Source: Mesorhizobium sp. CU3
GTDB taxonomy: Bacteria > Pseudomonadota > Alphaproteobacteria > Rhizobiales > Rhizobiaceae
Direction: 5' to 3'
NCBI RefSeq assembly: GCF_006442965.1
Contig: NZ_VFWX01000006.1
Location: forward strand, 243,646 to 307,645
DNA: 64,000 nucleotides
Shown here: positions 10,299 through 23,610 of the stretch, piece after piece
Position numbering within the stretch: the first letter of the stretch is position 1
How the letters are laid out: the number at the start of each line of letters is the position of its first letter
Position numbers and translations under genes: made by a program
Notes under the pieces: generated by a model
The model's input: only the letters and a program-made list of their open reading frames with translations
Database searches by the model: none
Told to the model about the DNA's origin: nothing

Positions 10299-10484
10299 TT
10301 ATTGCGACGGCCCGCGCGGGTCGTTGCCGTCGAGGAATCCCATGTCGCGCTGCAGATGCGGCGACAGATCGCGTACATCGACATAGCCGCGCCGGCGGCG
10401 GGCAAATCGTGAAAATTCGTGCATCAGCAGGGAAAACCAGCTTTGCGCCGGGGTGGTAACGAGCTTTTCCTGGATCGTGGTCAT
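10299..10484 (-). CDS. DUF1127-like small basic protein
   Basis: A 61-residue protein whose C-terminal half (RFARRRRGYVDVRDLSPHLQRDMGFLDGN) matches the DUF1127 pattern of an arginine-rich helix followed by L-x-RDMG. Such proteins are common in rhizobia; some have roles in RNA-associated and phosphate or stress responses. The ATG at 10484 (MTTIQEKL) is more likely than 10562, which would add a lysine-rich stretch and run into the promoter region of the divergent LysR gene. Confidence 0.65.
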   Translation of the reverse strand: MTTIQEKLVTTPAQSWFSLLMHEFSRFARRRRGYVDVRDLSPHLQRDMGFLDGNDPRGPSQ

Positions 10485-10595
10485 GATCTTCAGCTTTCGC
10501 TTCTTCTTGAACTGGAATGATCGTCGACCCCAAATATCGGTCTGGCGGACTCGCGCTGCCAATTAAACCTCGATCATGACCCATAAGGAGGTTTT

Positions 10596-11504
10596 ATGCC
10601 CGATCTGAAGCCCCCGCAGCTTGCACCGTTGCCGCCGCTTCCGGCGATCCGGGTTTTCGAGGCGGTGGCCCGGCATCTCTCCTTCACCAAGGCCGCGCAG
10701 GAACTGGGCATGACCCAGGCGGCTGCGAGCTATCAGATCAAGGTGCTCGAGGAGCGCATCGGCGCGCCGCTTTTCCTGCGCCGTCCGAAGCAGATCGAAT
10801 TGACCGAACCGGGGCAGCGCCTGGCGCCGGCCGTCAGCGAAGCCTTCGCTATCCTCGGCCAGGCCTATGCCGCGGCACGCGGCGGGGCCGACGGGCTGCT
10901 TTGCGTCACCACGGTGCTCACCTTCGCTTCCAACTGGCTGGCGCAGCATCTGGGCTCTTTCCAGCTTGCTCATCCCGCACTTGCCGTGCGGCTCGACACG
11001 TCGAGCCGGCTGACCGATTTCGCGCGCGAGGATGTCGATCTCGCCATCCGCTCCGGTGGTGGCAAGTGGCCGGGCCTCGAGTCTCACAAATTGCTCGACG
11101 CCGATTTCACGCCGATGCTGAGCCCGAAGCTGGCGGCGAGCATCGGTGGGGTCAAGCAGCCGGCGGATCTTCTGCGGCTGCCGATCCTCGATCCCGGCGA
11201 CATCTGGTGGACGCAATGGTTCGAGGCGGCCGGCGTCACCGGGCACGACCTCGCCAGGCGGCCGGGCTCCAGCATGGGTGCGCAGGCCTATGAGGCGAAC
11301 GCCGCGATGGCCGGTCACGGCGTCGCTATCCTCACCCGGGCGCTGTTCAAGAATGAGATCGCCGACGGCCGTCTCGTCCAGCCTTTCGACCTGGTCGGCG
11401 ACGACGGTCACGCCTATTGGCTGGTCTATCCGACGGCGCGCCGCAACGTGCCGAAGATCCGCGCCTTCCGCGATTGGATCCTCGCCGAGATCGCTTGCCC
11501 ATAG
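10596..11504 (+). CDS. LysR-family transcriptional regulator, GcvA-like
   Basis: A 302-residue LysR-type regulator: an N-terminal winged helix (RVFEAVARHLSFTKAAQELGMTQAAASYQIKVLEERIG) and a periplasmic-binding-like effector domain. The PPLPAIRVFEAVARH opening is typical of GcvA-like members. A strong AAGGAGGT (10584-10591) precedes the ATG. It sits just upstream of, and on the same strand as, the sorbitol/mannitol operon, which it may control, although LysR targets are more often divergent genes. Confidence 0.9.
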   Translation: MPDLKPPQLAPLPPLPAIRVFEAVARHLSFTKAAQELGMTQAAASYQIKVLEERIGAPLFLRRPKQIELTEPGQRLAPAVSEAFAILGQAYAAARGGADGLLCVTTVLTFASNWLAQHLGSFQLAHPALAVRLDTSSRLTDFAREDVDLAIRSGGGKWPGLESHKLLDADFTPMLSPKLAASIGGVKQPADLLRLPILDPGDIWWTQWFEAAGVTGHDLARRPGSSMGAQAYEANAAMAGHGVAILTRALFKNEIADGRLVQPFDLVGDDGHAYWLVYPTARRNVPKIRAFRDWILAEIACP

Positions 11505-11602
11505 GCCAACCGCCTCTAGCTACGTTCTTCGACTATCGCCGGCCGCCTCGCCGGCTGGGTCACGCTGCGTCATTTCTATTGCACTGCAGCATCGATTCCG
11601 CC

Positions 11603-11661
11603 TTGACATAATTCACGCCAAGTGAGTAATTGCCCAGAGCCAAGGCAAATGCTCACTTTGG
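11603..11661 (+). promoter_or_regulatory. Predicted smo operon promoter and inverted-repeat operator
   Basis: TTGACA (11603-11608) is followed by a weak -10 region (TAATTG at 11627-11632). Just downstream, CCAAGTGAG (11618-11626) and CTCACTTTGG (11652-11661) form a spaced inverted repeat that could bind the SorC or LysR regulator encoded upstream. The promoter is a reasonable consensus match; the operator is speculative. Confidence 0.4.
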
Positions 11662-11678
11662 TTTATGGGAGGAATTTG

Positions 11679-12989
<1,311 letters not shown>

Positions 12990-13034
12990 GGCTCCTCCCG
13001 GTGCCGAAAGCCGGTCGCGCATCATGACCGGCAG

Positions 13035-13070
13035 GAGGCCGCCCGAAACCCAGTTCGGGCGGCCTCTTTT
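13035..13070 (+). terminator. Intrinsic terminator/attenuator between smoE and smoF
   Basis: A perfect 13-bp stem (13035-13047 paired with 13054-13066) with loop ACCCAG is followed at once by TTTT. It lies 46 bases after the smoE stop and 62 before smoF. Partial termination here would give more binding protein than permease, a known arrangement in ABC operons; the strength is inferred. Confidence 0.75.
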
Positions 13071-13131
13071 CAAACTCGGGAAAATTCTGGCACAACTCTA
13101 AAACCTGGCTGACCGTTGGAGGGTGACCGTC

Positions 13132-14004
13132 ATGGCTACTCAGCAAACCCGTTCGCTTGCCCGTTTCATGATGGCGCCATCGGTAATCCTTTTGTTCGTC
13201 TGGATGATCGTGCCGCTGGCCTTCACGCTGTGGTTCTCGTTCCAGCAATACAATCCGCTGAACCCGATCCGCGACGGTTTCGTCGGCTTCTCCAATTACG
13301 CGCTGTTCTATTCCAATCCGGCCTTCCTCTATTCGATCCTCAACACGCTCACCATCGTCGTCAGCGTGCTGATCATCACCGTGGTCGGAGGCATCCTTTT
13401 GGCGATGCTCCTCGACCAGCCGATGTGGGGCCAGGGCATCGTGCGCATCCTGGTGATCTCGCCATTCTTCGTCATGCCGCCGGTGGCGGCACTGGTGTGG
13501 AAGAACATGATCATGCATCCGCAATACGGCGTCTTCGCCGACATTGCGCGCTTCTTCGGCGGCGAACCCATAGACTGGTTCGGCCAGCATCCGCTGACCG
13601 CCATCATCATCATCGTCGCCTGGCAATGGCTGCCCTTCGCGACGCTGATCCTTTTGACCTCGCTGCAGTCGCTCGACGGCGAGCAGAAGGAGGCGGCCGA
13701 GATGGACGGCGCCGGCTTCCTCAGCCGCTTCTGGTATCTGACGCTGCCGCACATGTCGCGCGCCATCACCGTCGTCATCCTGATCCAGACGATCTTCCTG
13801 CTCTCGGTCTATGCCGAGATCCTGGTCACCACCAATGGCGGCCCGGGCTACGCCTCCACCAACCTGCCCTTCCTCGTCTACCAGAAGGCATTGCTGGAGT
13901 TCAAAATCGGCCAGGCATCCGCCGGTGGCGTGATCGCCGTCATTCTCGCCAACATCGTCGCCTTCTTCGCCATGCGCGCCGTCGGCAAGAACCTGGACAA
14001 GTAA
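13132..14004 (+). CDS. smoF: Sorbitol/mannitol ABC transporter permease
   Basis: A 290-residue inner-membrane permease of the MalF type with about six membrane segments and the cytoplasmic EAA loop (EAAEMDGAGFLSRFWYLTLPHMSRA) that docks to the ATPase. The ATG at 13132 follows TTGGAGGG with good spacing; an alternative GTG nine bases earlier overlaps that ribosome site. Gene order with smoE, smoG and smoK, and the downstream polyol dehydrogenases, assign it to sorbitol/mannitol uptake. Confidence 0.92.
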   Translation: MATQQTRSLARFMMAPSVILLFVWMIVPLAFTLWFSFQQYNPLNPIRDGFVGFSNYALFYSNPAFLYSILNTLTIVVSVLIITVVGGILLAMLLDQPMWGQGIVRILVISPFFVMPPVAALVWKNMIMHPQYGVFADIARFFGGEPIDWFGQHPLTAIIIIVAWQWLPFATLILLTSLQSLDGEQKEAAEMDGAGFLSRFWYLTLPHMSRAITVVILIQTIFLLSVYAEILVTTNGGPGYASTNLPFLVYQKALLEFKIGQASAGGVIAVILANIVAFFAMRAVGKNLDK

Positions 14005-14015
14005 GGGAGGATCAG

Positions 14016-14840
14016 ATGGCACGCGCAGTCACCACCCAGCACAAGACCATCGCCACGCTAGCTGCCTGGATCGTCGCCCTGCTGATCTTCTTTCCGATCC
14101 TCTACACGATCATCACCTCGTTCAAGTCGGAACAGGAGGCGATCCAGGGCTTCAACCTGATCCCGTCGGGAACCTTCGAGAGCTATTCGGAGGTGCAGCA
14201 GCAGAGCGGCTACTTCAAATTCTTCTTCAATTCGGTGCTGCTCTCGGTCGGCTCGACCATCCTCGCCCTCATCGTCGCCATCCCGGCGGCCTGGTCGATG
14301 GCCTTCTCGCCGACCAGGCGGACCAAGGACATCCTGATGTGGATGCTGTCCACCAAGATGATGCCGGCGGTCGCGGTGCTGTTCCCGATCTACCTGATCT
14401 TCCGCGACTCCGGCCTGCTCGACAGCCGCATCGGCCTGATGGTCATGCTGATGCTGATCAACCTGCCGATCGTGGTCTGGATGCTCTACACCTATTTCCG
14501 CGAGATCCCCGGCGAGATCCTCGAAGCGGCGCGCATGGACGGGGCCTCGCTGTGGAACGAGATCATCTATGTGCTGACGCCGATGGCGGTGCCGGGCATC
14601 GCCTCAACCATGCTGCTTAACATCATCCTGGCCTGGAACGAGGCGTTCTGGACGATCCGGCTCACCACCACCAATGCCGCACCGCTCACCGCCTTCATCA
14701 GCTCCTTCTCCAGCCCGCAAGGCCTGTTCTGGGCCAAGCTCTCGGCTGCCTCTACGCTGGCCATCGCGCCGATCCTGATCATGGGCTGGTTCAGCCAGAA
14801 GCAACTGGTGCGCGGCCTGACCTTTGGTGCTGTGAAGTAG
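14016..14840 (+). CDS. smoG: Sorbitol/mannitol ABC transporter permease
   Basis: A 274-residue MalG-type permease with about six membrane segments and the EAA loop EAARMDGASLWNEIIYVLTPMAVPG. It starts 11 bases after smoF behind GGGAGG. Its last five codons and stop are duplicated directly downstream: GGTGCTGTGAAGTAG (14826-14840) and GGTGCCGTGAAGTAG (14844-14858), an 18-base in-frame repeat that gives a second stop if the first is read through. Confidence 0.93.
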   Translation: MARAVTTQHKTIATLAAWIVALLIFFPILYTIITSFKSEQEAIQGFNLIPSGTFESYSEVQQQSGYFKFFFNSVLLSVGSTILALIVAIPAAWSMAFSPTRRTKDILMWMLSTKMMPAVAVLFPIYLIFRDSGLLDSRIGLMVMLMLINLPIVVWMLYTYFREIPGEILEAARMDGASLWNEIIYVLTPMAVPGIASTMLLNIILAWNEAFWTIRLTTTNAAPLTAFISSFSSPQGLFWAKLSAASTLAIAPILIMGWFSQKQLVRGLTFGAVK

Positions 14841-14904
14841 CGCGGTGCCGTGAAGTAGGAACGCCCAAGCGGCGGACGACGAAGACTATCCCCGGGAGGA
14901 AACC

Positions 14905-15909
<1,005 letters not shown>

Positions 15910-15919
15910 GGGCGGGACT

Positions 15920-16690
15920 GTGAGGTTGAGAGGCAAATCGGCGCTGATCACCGGATCGGCGCGCGGCATCGGCAAGGCCTTCGCCGAAACCTACGCGCGC
16001 GAAGGGGCGACGGTGGCGATTGCCGACATCGATCTGTCGGCCGCGGAAAAGACCGCGGCTGCGATCGGCGACAAGGCCTATGCGGTCAAGCTCGACGTCA
16101 CCGACCAGGCTTCGATCGACGCGGCGGTGAAAGCGGTCGAAACCAGAACCGGCGGCCTCGACGTGCTGGTCAACAACGCCGCGATCTTCGACCTGGCGCC
16201 GATCGTCGAGATCACCAAGGCGAGCTACGACAAATTGTTCACGGTCAATGTCGCCGGCACGCTGTTCATGCTGCAGGCGGCCGCCCGCTCGATGATCGGG
16301 CGTGGCAAGGGCGGCCGGATCATCAACATGGCGAGCCAGGCCGGACGGCGCGGCGAGCCGCTGGTGGCTGTCTACTGCGCCACCAAGGCTGCGGTCATTT
16401 CGCTGACGCAGTCGGCAGGGCTCGATCTCATCAAGCATCGCATCAACGTGAACGGCATCGCGCCGGGCGTTGTCGACAGCGACATGTGGGACCAGGTCGA
16501 CGCGCTGTTCGCCAAATACGAGAACCGGCCGAAGGGCGAGAAGAAACGCCTGGTCGGCGAAAACGTGCCTTACGGGCGCATGGGCAGGCCCGAGGATCTG
16601 GCCGGCATGGCGGTTTTCCTCGCCAGCGACGAGGCAGAATACATTGTCGCCCAGACCTACAATGTCGACGGCGGCAATTGGATGAGTTGA
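15920..16690 (+). CDS. smoS: Sorbitol dehydrogenase (L-iditol 2-dehydrogenase), SDR family
   Basis: A 256-residue short-chain dehydrogenase that most likely oxidises D-sorbitol to D-fructose with NAD. It has the cofactor motif TGSARGIG, Asp of IADIDLS favouring NAD, the NNAA block, the catalytic Ser in NMASQAG and the YCATK tyrosine-lysine pair. The start is a GTG at 15920, ten bases after the smoK stop, with GGCGGGA upstream. Position and sequence fit SmoS of the smo operon. Confidence 0.9.
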   Translation: MRLRGKSALITGSARGIGKAFAETYAREGATVAIADIDLSAAEKTAAAIGDKAYAVKLDVTDQASIDAAVKAVETRTGGLDVLVNNAAIFDLAPIVEITKASYDKLFTVNVAGTLFMLQAAARSMIGRGKGGRIINMASQAGRRGEPLVAVYCATKAAVISLTQSAGLDLIKHRINVNGIAPGVVDSDMWDQVDALFAKYENRPKGEKKRLVGENVPYGRMGRPEDLAGMAVFLASDEAEYIVAQTYNVDGGNWMS

Positions 16691-16738
16691 GGGGGAAGGC
16701 GCTTCTCTCTTTCCTCCGGAGAAGACGCCATGGGCAGG

Positions 16739-16777
16739 TGAGGGGCAGCACGCCGAAGCACCGGATGCTGCCCCTCA
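16739..16777. repeat. Mosaic palindromic intergenic repeat, copy 2
   Basis: TGAGGGGCAGCA (16739-16750) and TGCTGCCCCTCA (16766-16777) form a perfect 12-bp stem with a 15-base loop, inside a 148-base gap between smoS and mtlK. Flanking CTTCTCTC and CTCCGGAGAAG words match the other mosaic copies. It may reduce read-through into mtlK or stabilise the upstream RNA. Confidence 0.7.
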
Positions 16778-16838
16778 TCCTCGCTCTCCCAGGGAGGCGG
16801 AACAGTTGGGCTGCGGGTCGGCCAAAGGGTAAAATGCG

Positions 16839-18316
<1,478 letters not shown>

Positions 18317-18317
<1 letters not shown>

Positions 18318-18365
18318 AGCGTGATCCCGAAAAGTGGGAACCGGTTTTCGGAAAAGATCACGCTC
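18317..18365. repeat. Rhizobial-type palindromic repeat at the mtlK stop
   Basis: GAGCGTGATC (18317-18326) pairs with GATCACGCTC (18356-18365), with an inner CCGAAAA/GGTTTTCGG pairing. This is a short palindrome of the type scattered through rhizobial genomes. It overlaps the last base of the mtlK stop and may limit transcription into the following HAD gene. Confidence 0.75.
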
Positions 18366-18395
18366 CAACAAAGAATCGACTGGAAGCAAGCCTCG

Positions 18396-19079
18396 ATGAC
18401 GCCGGAAATGGTCATCTTCGACTGCGACGGCGTGCTGGTCGACAGCGAGGCGCTCTCGGTCTCGGCGCTGCTTGCCATGATCGATCTCGCCGGCGGTGCG
18501 GTCAGCGAGGACGCCGCCTACGAGCATTTCCTCGGCAAGAGCATGAAGAGCGTGCGCGAGATCCTCGGCCGCGATTTCGGCCTGGAGATCAGCGACGAGC
18601 ATCTGACTGCCATGCGCGTCGACCTGATGCGCAAATTTCGCGAGGAATTGAAGCCGATCCCGGGCGTCAAGGAGGTGCTGCCGAAGCTTGGCCGGCCCTG
18701 CTGCGTCGCCTCATCCGGAACGCTGGAGCGCATCCGCTACGCGCTCGACGTCACCGGCCTGCTAGCGCTCCTGGAGCCGCATCTTTTCAGTGCCACCATG
18801 GTCAAGCGCGGCAAGCCGGCGCCCGACCTTTTCCTGCATGCCGCCGCCTCGATGCAGGTGCATCCGCGCAATTGCCTGGTCATCGAGGACAGTCCGGCCG
18901 GCATCGCCGCGGCGCGCGCTGCGGGCATGCGCGTCTTTGCCTTCACCGGCGGTTCGCATGCCGGCAATCCCGGCTTGAAAGCCCGGCTTGCGTCGACCGA
19001 ACCGGACTTTATATTCGCTGACATGCTGCAATTGCCCGATCTGATTGCAGGCCTGGGAGCGAGAGAAAAAGCATCTTGA
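18396..19079 (+). CDS. HAD-superfamily sugar phosphatase
   Basis: A 227-residue HAD hydrolase with motif I FDCDGVLVDSEALS, motif II CVASSGT, motif III lysine in KRGKPAPDLF and motif IV IEDSPAGI. It resembles beta-phosphoglucomutase/sugar-phosphate phosphatases. The ATG at 18396 gives MTPEMVIFDCDG; the longer in-frame start at 18321 would be encoded by the palindrome. It overlaps the kinase gene by four bases, so it works in the polyol pathway, perhaps removing inhibitory sugar phosphates. The substrate is unknown. Confidence 0.85.
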   Translation: MTPEMVIFDCDGVLVDSEALSVSALLAMIDLAGGAVSEDAAYEHFLGKSMKSVREILGRDFGLEISDEHLTAMRVDLMRKFREELKPIPGVKEVLPKLGRPCCVASSGTLERIRYALDVTGLLALLEPHLFSATMVKRGKPAPDLFLHAAASMQVHPRNCLVIEDSPAGIAAARAAGMRVFAFTGGSHAGNPGLKARLASTEPDFIFADMLQLPDLIAGLGAREKAS

Positions 19080-20662
19080 CGAAGAGTTTCGTTTGCGCGG
19101 TCGATGTCGGCACCGGGAGCGCTCGCGCGGGCATTCTCGACTCCGGCGGCAACCTTCTCGGACGCGCCGATCACCCGATCGCCATGCACCAGCCCAAGCC
19201 CGATCATGCCGAGCATGATTCGCAGGATATCTGGGCGGCCGTGTGCAAGGCCGTGCGCGCCGCTCTGCAGAAATCCGGCGTCGCCGGCGATGCCATCGCC
19301 GGCATCTCCTTCGACGCCACCTGCTCGCTGGTCGTGCGCGACAAAAAGGGCGATCCACTCAGCGTTTCCGTCACCGGCGAGAAGCGCTGGGACACGCTTG
19401 TCTGGCTCGATCACCGCGCCATCGCCGAAGCGGACGAATGCACGACGAGCGGCCATGCGGTGCTCGACTATATCGGCGGCGTGATGTCGCCGGAGATGGA
19501 AACGCCGAAGTTGATGTGGCTGAAGCGTCATCTGCCGAAGACTTGGAATGAAGCCGGCTATCTATTCGACCTCGCCGATTTCCTCACCTGGAAGGCATCC
19601 GGCTCGCTCGCCCGCTCGCAATGCACGCTGACGGCGAAGTGGACATATCTCGCGCATGAGGAAAAAGGCTGGCGGCGCGATTTCTTCGAGCTCGTCGGTC
19701 TCGGCGATCTGTTCGAGCACGGCAGTCTGCCGGAAAAGGCCAGCCCCGTCGGCGCCGATATCGGTGCACTGACGGCCGAGGCGGCCGCCGAGCTCGGCCT
19801 GACGACGAAATGCCGGGTTGGTGCCGGCGTCATCGATGCCTATGCCGGCGCGCTCGGCGTTCTCGGCGGCTTCGCCGGCGACGAGAAGGACATTGGCCGG
19901 CATTTGGCGCTGATCGCCGGCACGTCGTCCTGCGTCATGGCGATGTCGCCGGATCCGCAACCCTTTGCCGGCGTCTGGGGTCCCTATTACGGCGCGGCAT
20001 TGCCGACGCTGTGGCTCTCCGAAGGCGGCCAGTCGGCCACCGGCGCGCTTCTCGACCACATCATCCGCTGGCACGGCGCCGGCGGCGAGCCCGATGCGGC
20101 CATGCACATGAAGATCGCCGGGCGCGTTGCCGAGTTGCGCGCCGAGGATGGCGACGCGCTGGCGGCGCGGCTGCATGTGCTGCCGGATTTCCACGGCAAC
20201 CGCTCGCCGCTCGCCGACCCGCATGCCGTCGGCGTCATCAGCGGCCTGACGCTGGACGCTTCCTTCGACAGCCTGTGCAAGCTCTATTGGCGCACCGCCG
20301 TCGGCATCGCGCTCGGCGTGCGCCATGTGCTCGATGCGCTGAACGAGAACGGCTACCTGATCGACACGCTGCACGTCACCGGCGGTCACACCAAGAACCC
20401 GCTTCTGATGGAGCTCTACGCCGACGCCACCGGCTGCACGGTGGTCGAACCGCTGGCCGACGAAGCGGTGCTGCTCGGCACCGGCATGGTGGCGGCGACC
20501 GCCGCCGGGCTCTATCCCGATCTCAACGCGGCCTGCGTCGCCATGCAGCAAGGCGGCAGGACGCGCGCCCCCAACAAGCAAGCCGGCGCCCGCTTCGACC
20601 GCGACTACCGCATTTTCCTCGAAATGCACCGCCAGCGGCAGATGCTGGACGTGATCAGCTGA
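19076..20662 (+). CDS. FGGY-family pentulose/polyol kinase
   Basis: A 528-residue carbohydrate kinase. The N-terminal lobe has [14 protein letters not shown] and the C-terminal lobe has [20 protein letters not shown] with [13 protein letters not shown]. It is longest-matching to the ribulokinase-like FGGY group rather than short xylulokinases. The start is TTG at 19076, overlapping the HAD stop as TTGA. It likely phosphorylates a ketose formed from polyols, for example D-ribulose or D-xylulose. Its 3' end overlaps the convergent ATPase gene by eight bases. Confidence 0.88.
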   Translation: MTKSFVCAVDVGTGSARAGILDSGGNLLGRADHPIAMHQPKPDHAEHDSQDIWAAVCKAVRAALQKSGVAGDAIAGISFDATCSLVVRDKKGDPLSVSVTGEKRWDTLVWLDHRAIAEADECTTSGHAVLDYIGGVMSPEMETPKLMWLKRHLPKTWNEAGYLFDLADFLTWKASGSLARSQCTLTAKWTYLAHEEKGWRRDFFELVGLGDLFEHGSLPEKASPVGADIGALTAEAAAELGLTTKCRVGAGVIDAYAGALGVLGGFAGDEKDIGRHLALIAGTSSCVMAMSPDPQPFAGVWGPYYGAALPTLWLSEGGQSATGALLDHIIRWHGAGGEPDAAMHMKIAGRVAELRAEDGDALAARLHVLPDFHGNRSPLADPHAVGVISGLTLDASFDSLCKLYWRTAVGIALGVRHVLDALNENGYLIDTLHVTGGHTKNPLLMELYADATGCTVVEPLADEAVLLGTGMVAATAAGLYPDLNAACVAMQQGGRTRAPNKQAGARFDRDYRIFLEMHRQRQMLDVIS

Positions 20663-21743
20663 CCTTGCGCAGCGACATGCCAGTCGCCGCGTCGAACAGG
20701 TGGATGCTGTCCTCGTCGAATGTGTAGCGGACGGGCGCACGCAATTGCGGGCATTCGCGGGCCGGCACCAGGGCGCTGATCTCCTTGCCGCCGGAGCCGA
20801 AGGTTACCAGCGCGTCATTGCCGTGGAATTCTATGAGGTCAGCCGTGCCTTGCAGCACATTGCCGCTGGCCCCTCCCGCCGTCTTCAAGTCGGGTGGCCG
20901 GATGCCGAGCACGGCGCGGCCGCCATGCTCGAGATGAAAATCTGAGCCGCCTATCGAAAGCACCGTGCCGGCGCCAGTCAGCGTCCAGCTGTTTCCTGAG
21001 CGTTCGACCGTGACCTCGATAAAGTTCATGTTCGGCGTGCCGATGAAACCGGCCACGAACATGTTGCCCGGCTGGCGATAGATCTCCGCCGGCGAGCCGG
21101 TCTGCTCGATCACGCCGTCCTTCAACAGCACGATGCGGTCGGCCAGCGTCATCGCTTCGAGCTGGTCATGCGTGACATAGACGGTGGTCGTCTTCAGCGA
21201 CTGGTGCAGCCTGGCGATCTCGACCCGCATATGGTTGCGCAGCTTGGCGTCGAGATTGGAGAGCGGCTCGTCGAACAGAAACACCTTCGGCGTCTTGATC
21301 ATGGCGCGCGCGATCGCCACGCGCTGCTGCTGGCCGCCGGAAAGCTCGGTCGGCTTGCGGCCGAGATAGGGCTCCAGCCCAAGGGTCTTGGCGACCGCCT
21401 CGACCCGTTTCCTGATCTCGGCCGCCGGCACCTTCTGGCGCTTCAGCCCGAAGGCGATGTTGTCGAAGATCGTCATATGCGGATAGAGCGCGTAGTTCTG
21501 GAACACCATGGCGATGCCGCGGTCGCCGGGCTCCAGATCGTTCACCACCTTGCCGCCGATCGACACCTCGCCGCCGCTGATCTCTTCCAGTCCAGCCAGC
21601 ATCCGAAGCAGCGTGGACTTGCCGCAGCCGGACGGGCCGAGGAACACGACGAACTCATGCTCCTCGATCGCGAGATTGAGGTCGCGGATGACGGTCGTGG
21701 CGCCATAGGCCTTGTCGACATGGGAGCAAACGATTGCGGACAT
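20655..21743 (-). CDS. ABC transporter ATP-binding protein (polyol/sugar)
   Basis: A 362-residue MalK/UgpC-type ATPase with Walker [11 protein letters not shown]-loop [11 protein letters not shown], signature [16 protein letters not shown], Walker [13 protein letters not shown]-loop VTHDQLEAM and a C-terminal TOBE-like domain (LGIRPPDL). Last gene of the minus-strand polyol operon, four bases after the dehydrogenase gene; it energises the two permeases encoded upstream. Confidence 0.92.
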   Translation of the reverse strand: MSAIVCSHVDKAYGATTVIRDLNLAIEEHEFVVFLGPSGCGKSTLLRMLAGLEEISGGEVSIGGKVVNDLEPGDRGIAMVFQNYALYPHMTIFDNIAFGLKRQKVPAAEIRKRVEAVAKTLGLEPYLGRKPTELSGGQQQRVAIARAMIKTPKVFLFDEPLSNLDAKLRNHMRVEIARLHQSLKTTTVYVTHDQLEAMTLADRIVLLKDGVIEQTGSPAEIYRQPGNMFVAGFIGTPNMNFIEVTVERSGNSWTLTGAGTVLSIGGSDFHLEHGGRAVLGIRPPDLKTAGGASGNVLQGTADLIEFHGNDALVTFGSGGKEISALVPARECPQLRAPVRYTFDEDSIHLFDAATGMSLRKVS

Positions 21744-21746
21744 GCC

Positions 21747-22793
21747 TTATCCCTTCTGGCCGGTGAGCAGGATCTGCAGCTTGACGTCCTGCGGCTTGCC
21801 CTGGGCGGCGCGCTCGAACGCCTGGATGCTTTCGGAGAAATCATATGTGCCGGTGATCAGCGGCTTGAGGTCGACCTTGCCGGAGGCGATGAGCTGCAGC
21901 GCGCGATCGAAGATGTTGGCGTAGCGGAACACCGTCTCAATGCGCACTTCCTTGGCGATCGCCGCCGGCACGTCGAGGCTGACCGGCTCGACCGGCAGCC
22001 CGACCAGCACGATGGCGCCACCCGGGCGCACGACCTCGAACAGGCCGGCAAAGGCCTTCGGGCTGCCACTCGCCTCGAAGACGATGTCGGCGCCCCAATT
22101 GTCGGTCGCGGCGCCAACCGCATCGGCCAGCGAGCGCTCGCCGATATTGACCGGCTCGATGCCCGGATATTGCGCGGCGATTTCCAGCTTGGGCGCCGAA
22201 AAATCGGAGATCAGCACCTTGGAACAGCCGCCGGCCAGAGCCGCCAGCGCGATCATGATGCCGATCGGGCCGCAGCCGACCACCACGGCGACGTCGCCCG
22301 GCACGATTCGGGCGCGGGTGGCCGCCTGCATGCCGATGGCGAAGGGTTCCACCATCGCGCCTTCGGCGAAGGAGACGTTGTCCGGCAATTTGTAGGTGAA
22401 GGCGGCGGGATGCACGGCGTAAGGCGCGAGCACGCCATGCACCGGCGGCGTCGCCCAGAAGCTGACGTCGGGATCGACATTGTAGATGCCGAGCTTGGCC
22501 GCGCGCGACGACAGGTTCGGCACGCCCGGCTCCATGCAGACGCGGTCGCCGACCTTCAGCGTCTCGACATTGGCGCCGACCTCGATGACCGTTCCCGAAG
22601 CCTCGTGTCCGAGCACCATCGGTGCCCGCACGACATAGCTGCCGATGGCGCCATGCGTATAATAATGCACGTCGCTGCCGCAGACGCCGACCGTGTGGAT
22701 GGCGATCTTGACGTCGTCCGGTCCAACGTCCAGCGGCAGCGCGATCTCGCGCAGCGACAGTTCGCCTTTTTTCTCAAGCACCAGTGCCCGCAT
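21747..22793 (-). CDS. Xylitol/polyol dehydrogenase, zinc-type medium-chain family
   Basis: A 348-residue medium-chain dehydrogenase. The catalytic zinc ligands are visible as Cys38 (GVCGSD), His62 with Glu63 (GHEASG) and the Glu of MVEPFAIGM; the cofactor site is [10 protein letters not shown] with Asp in ISDFSAPK favouring NAD. The loop after MEPGVP reads [16 protein letters not shown], so the four structural-zinc cysteines are absent. This resembles rhizobial xylitol dehydrogenases making D-xylulose. It lies within an ABC transporter operon, which supports a polyol substrate. Confidence 0.85.
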   Translation of the reverse strand: MRALVLEKKGELSLREIALPLDVGPDDVKIAIHTVGVCGSDVHYYTHGAIGSYVVRAPMVLGHEASGTVIEVGANVETLKVGDRVCMEPGVPNLSSRAAKLGIYNVDPDVSFWATPPVHGVLAPYAVHPAAFTYKLPDNVSFAEGAMVEPFAIGMQAATRARIVPGDVAVVVGCGPIGIMIALAALAGGCSKVLISDFSAPKLEIAAQYPGIEPVNIGERSLADAVGAATDNWGADIVFEASGSPKAFAGLFEVVRPGGAIVLVGLPVEPVSLDVPAAIAKEVRIETVFRYANIFDRALQLIASGKVDLKPLITGTYDFSESIQAFERAAQGKPQDVKLQILLTGQKG

Positions 22794-22797
22794 CGTT

Positions 22798-23610
22798 TCA
22801 ACTCTTCTTTTGCCGGAAAACGGAATTCAGGAAGCCGCTCAAGACGCCGAGGAAAAGCAGCGGCGGCAGCGACAGCAGCACGACCGATGCGTTGAGGATG
22901 CCCCAGGGCACGTTCATGCCTTGCTGCGACAGTTCGGAAGCGACGATCGGCAGCGTCTTGGCGTTGGAGCTCGACAGCATCAGCGCGATCAGGAACTCGT
23001 TCCAGACAAGCACGAAACTGAAGGCGACGGCGCCGATAAGCGAGCGCGCCGCGACGGGAAGCGCGATCCGCCAGAACACCGAATAGGCGCCGTAGCCGTC
23101 GACGAAGGCGGCTTCCTCGATCTCCTTCGGCACGCTTTGGAAGGCGGGAATCGCAAGCCACATGATGACCGAGATGGTGAGCAGCGAATAGGTGACGATC
23201 AGTGCGGGAAGCGTGTCGTAGAGGCCGATCTGCAGCCAGATCACCATCAGCGGGATGGCGACCGCCACCGGCGGCAGGAAGCGCAGCGACAGGACGAAGA
23301 ACTGGATGTCGCCCGCCCATCGATTGGGATAGCGAGCCACCGCATAAGCCGCCGGCAGGCCGAGCACGATGCCGATCGCGACGGCCGAGCCGCAGGCAAC
23401 GACCGAATTGTAGAGCCCGGTCAGCACGCTGTCGCGGCCGAGAATGTAGCCGATATTGGCGAGCGTCGGCGTAAAGATCACCTTCGGCACGCGCGTGATG
23501 ATGTCGACATTGTTCTTGAGCGCATTGAGCGCCGTCCATACGAGCGGAAACACGGCGAGGAACCCGGCCAGCGCCAGTATGGCCTTGGCGATCAGTTTGC
23601 CGGGCTTCAT
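22798..23610 (-). CDS. Polyol/sugar ABC transporter permease (MalG-type)
   Basis: A 270-residue permease with about six membrane segments and the EAA loop [23 protein letters not shown]. Its ATG at 23610 overlaps the upstream permease stop (ATGA), which selects this start from a much longer open frame. The dehydrogenase follows four bases later. Substrate assigned only by the neighbouring dehydrogenase. Confidence 0.9.
   Translation of the reverse strand: MKPGKLIAKAILALAGFLAVFPLVWTALNALKNNVDIITRVPKVIFTPTLANIGYILGRDSVLTGLYNSVVACGSAVAIGIVLGLPAAYAVARYPNRWAGDIQFFVLSLRFLPPVAVAIPLMVIWLQIGLYDTLPALIVTYSLLTISVIMWLAIPAFQSVPKEIEEAAFVDGYGAYSVFWRIALPVAARSLIGAVAFSFVLVWNEFLIALMLSSSNAKTLPIVASELSQQGMNVPWGILNASVVLLSLPPLLFLGVLSGFLNSVFRQKKS

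Noticed and set aside
21168..22895. A 575-residue plus-strand open frame opposite the ABC ATPase and polyol dehydrogenase
   Set aside because: Both minus-strand genes carry full motif sets; the opposite frame is a shadow.
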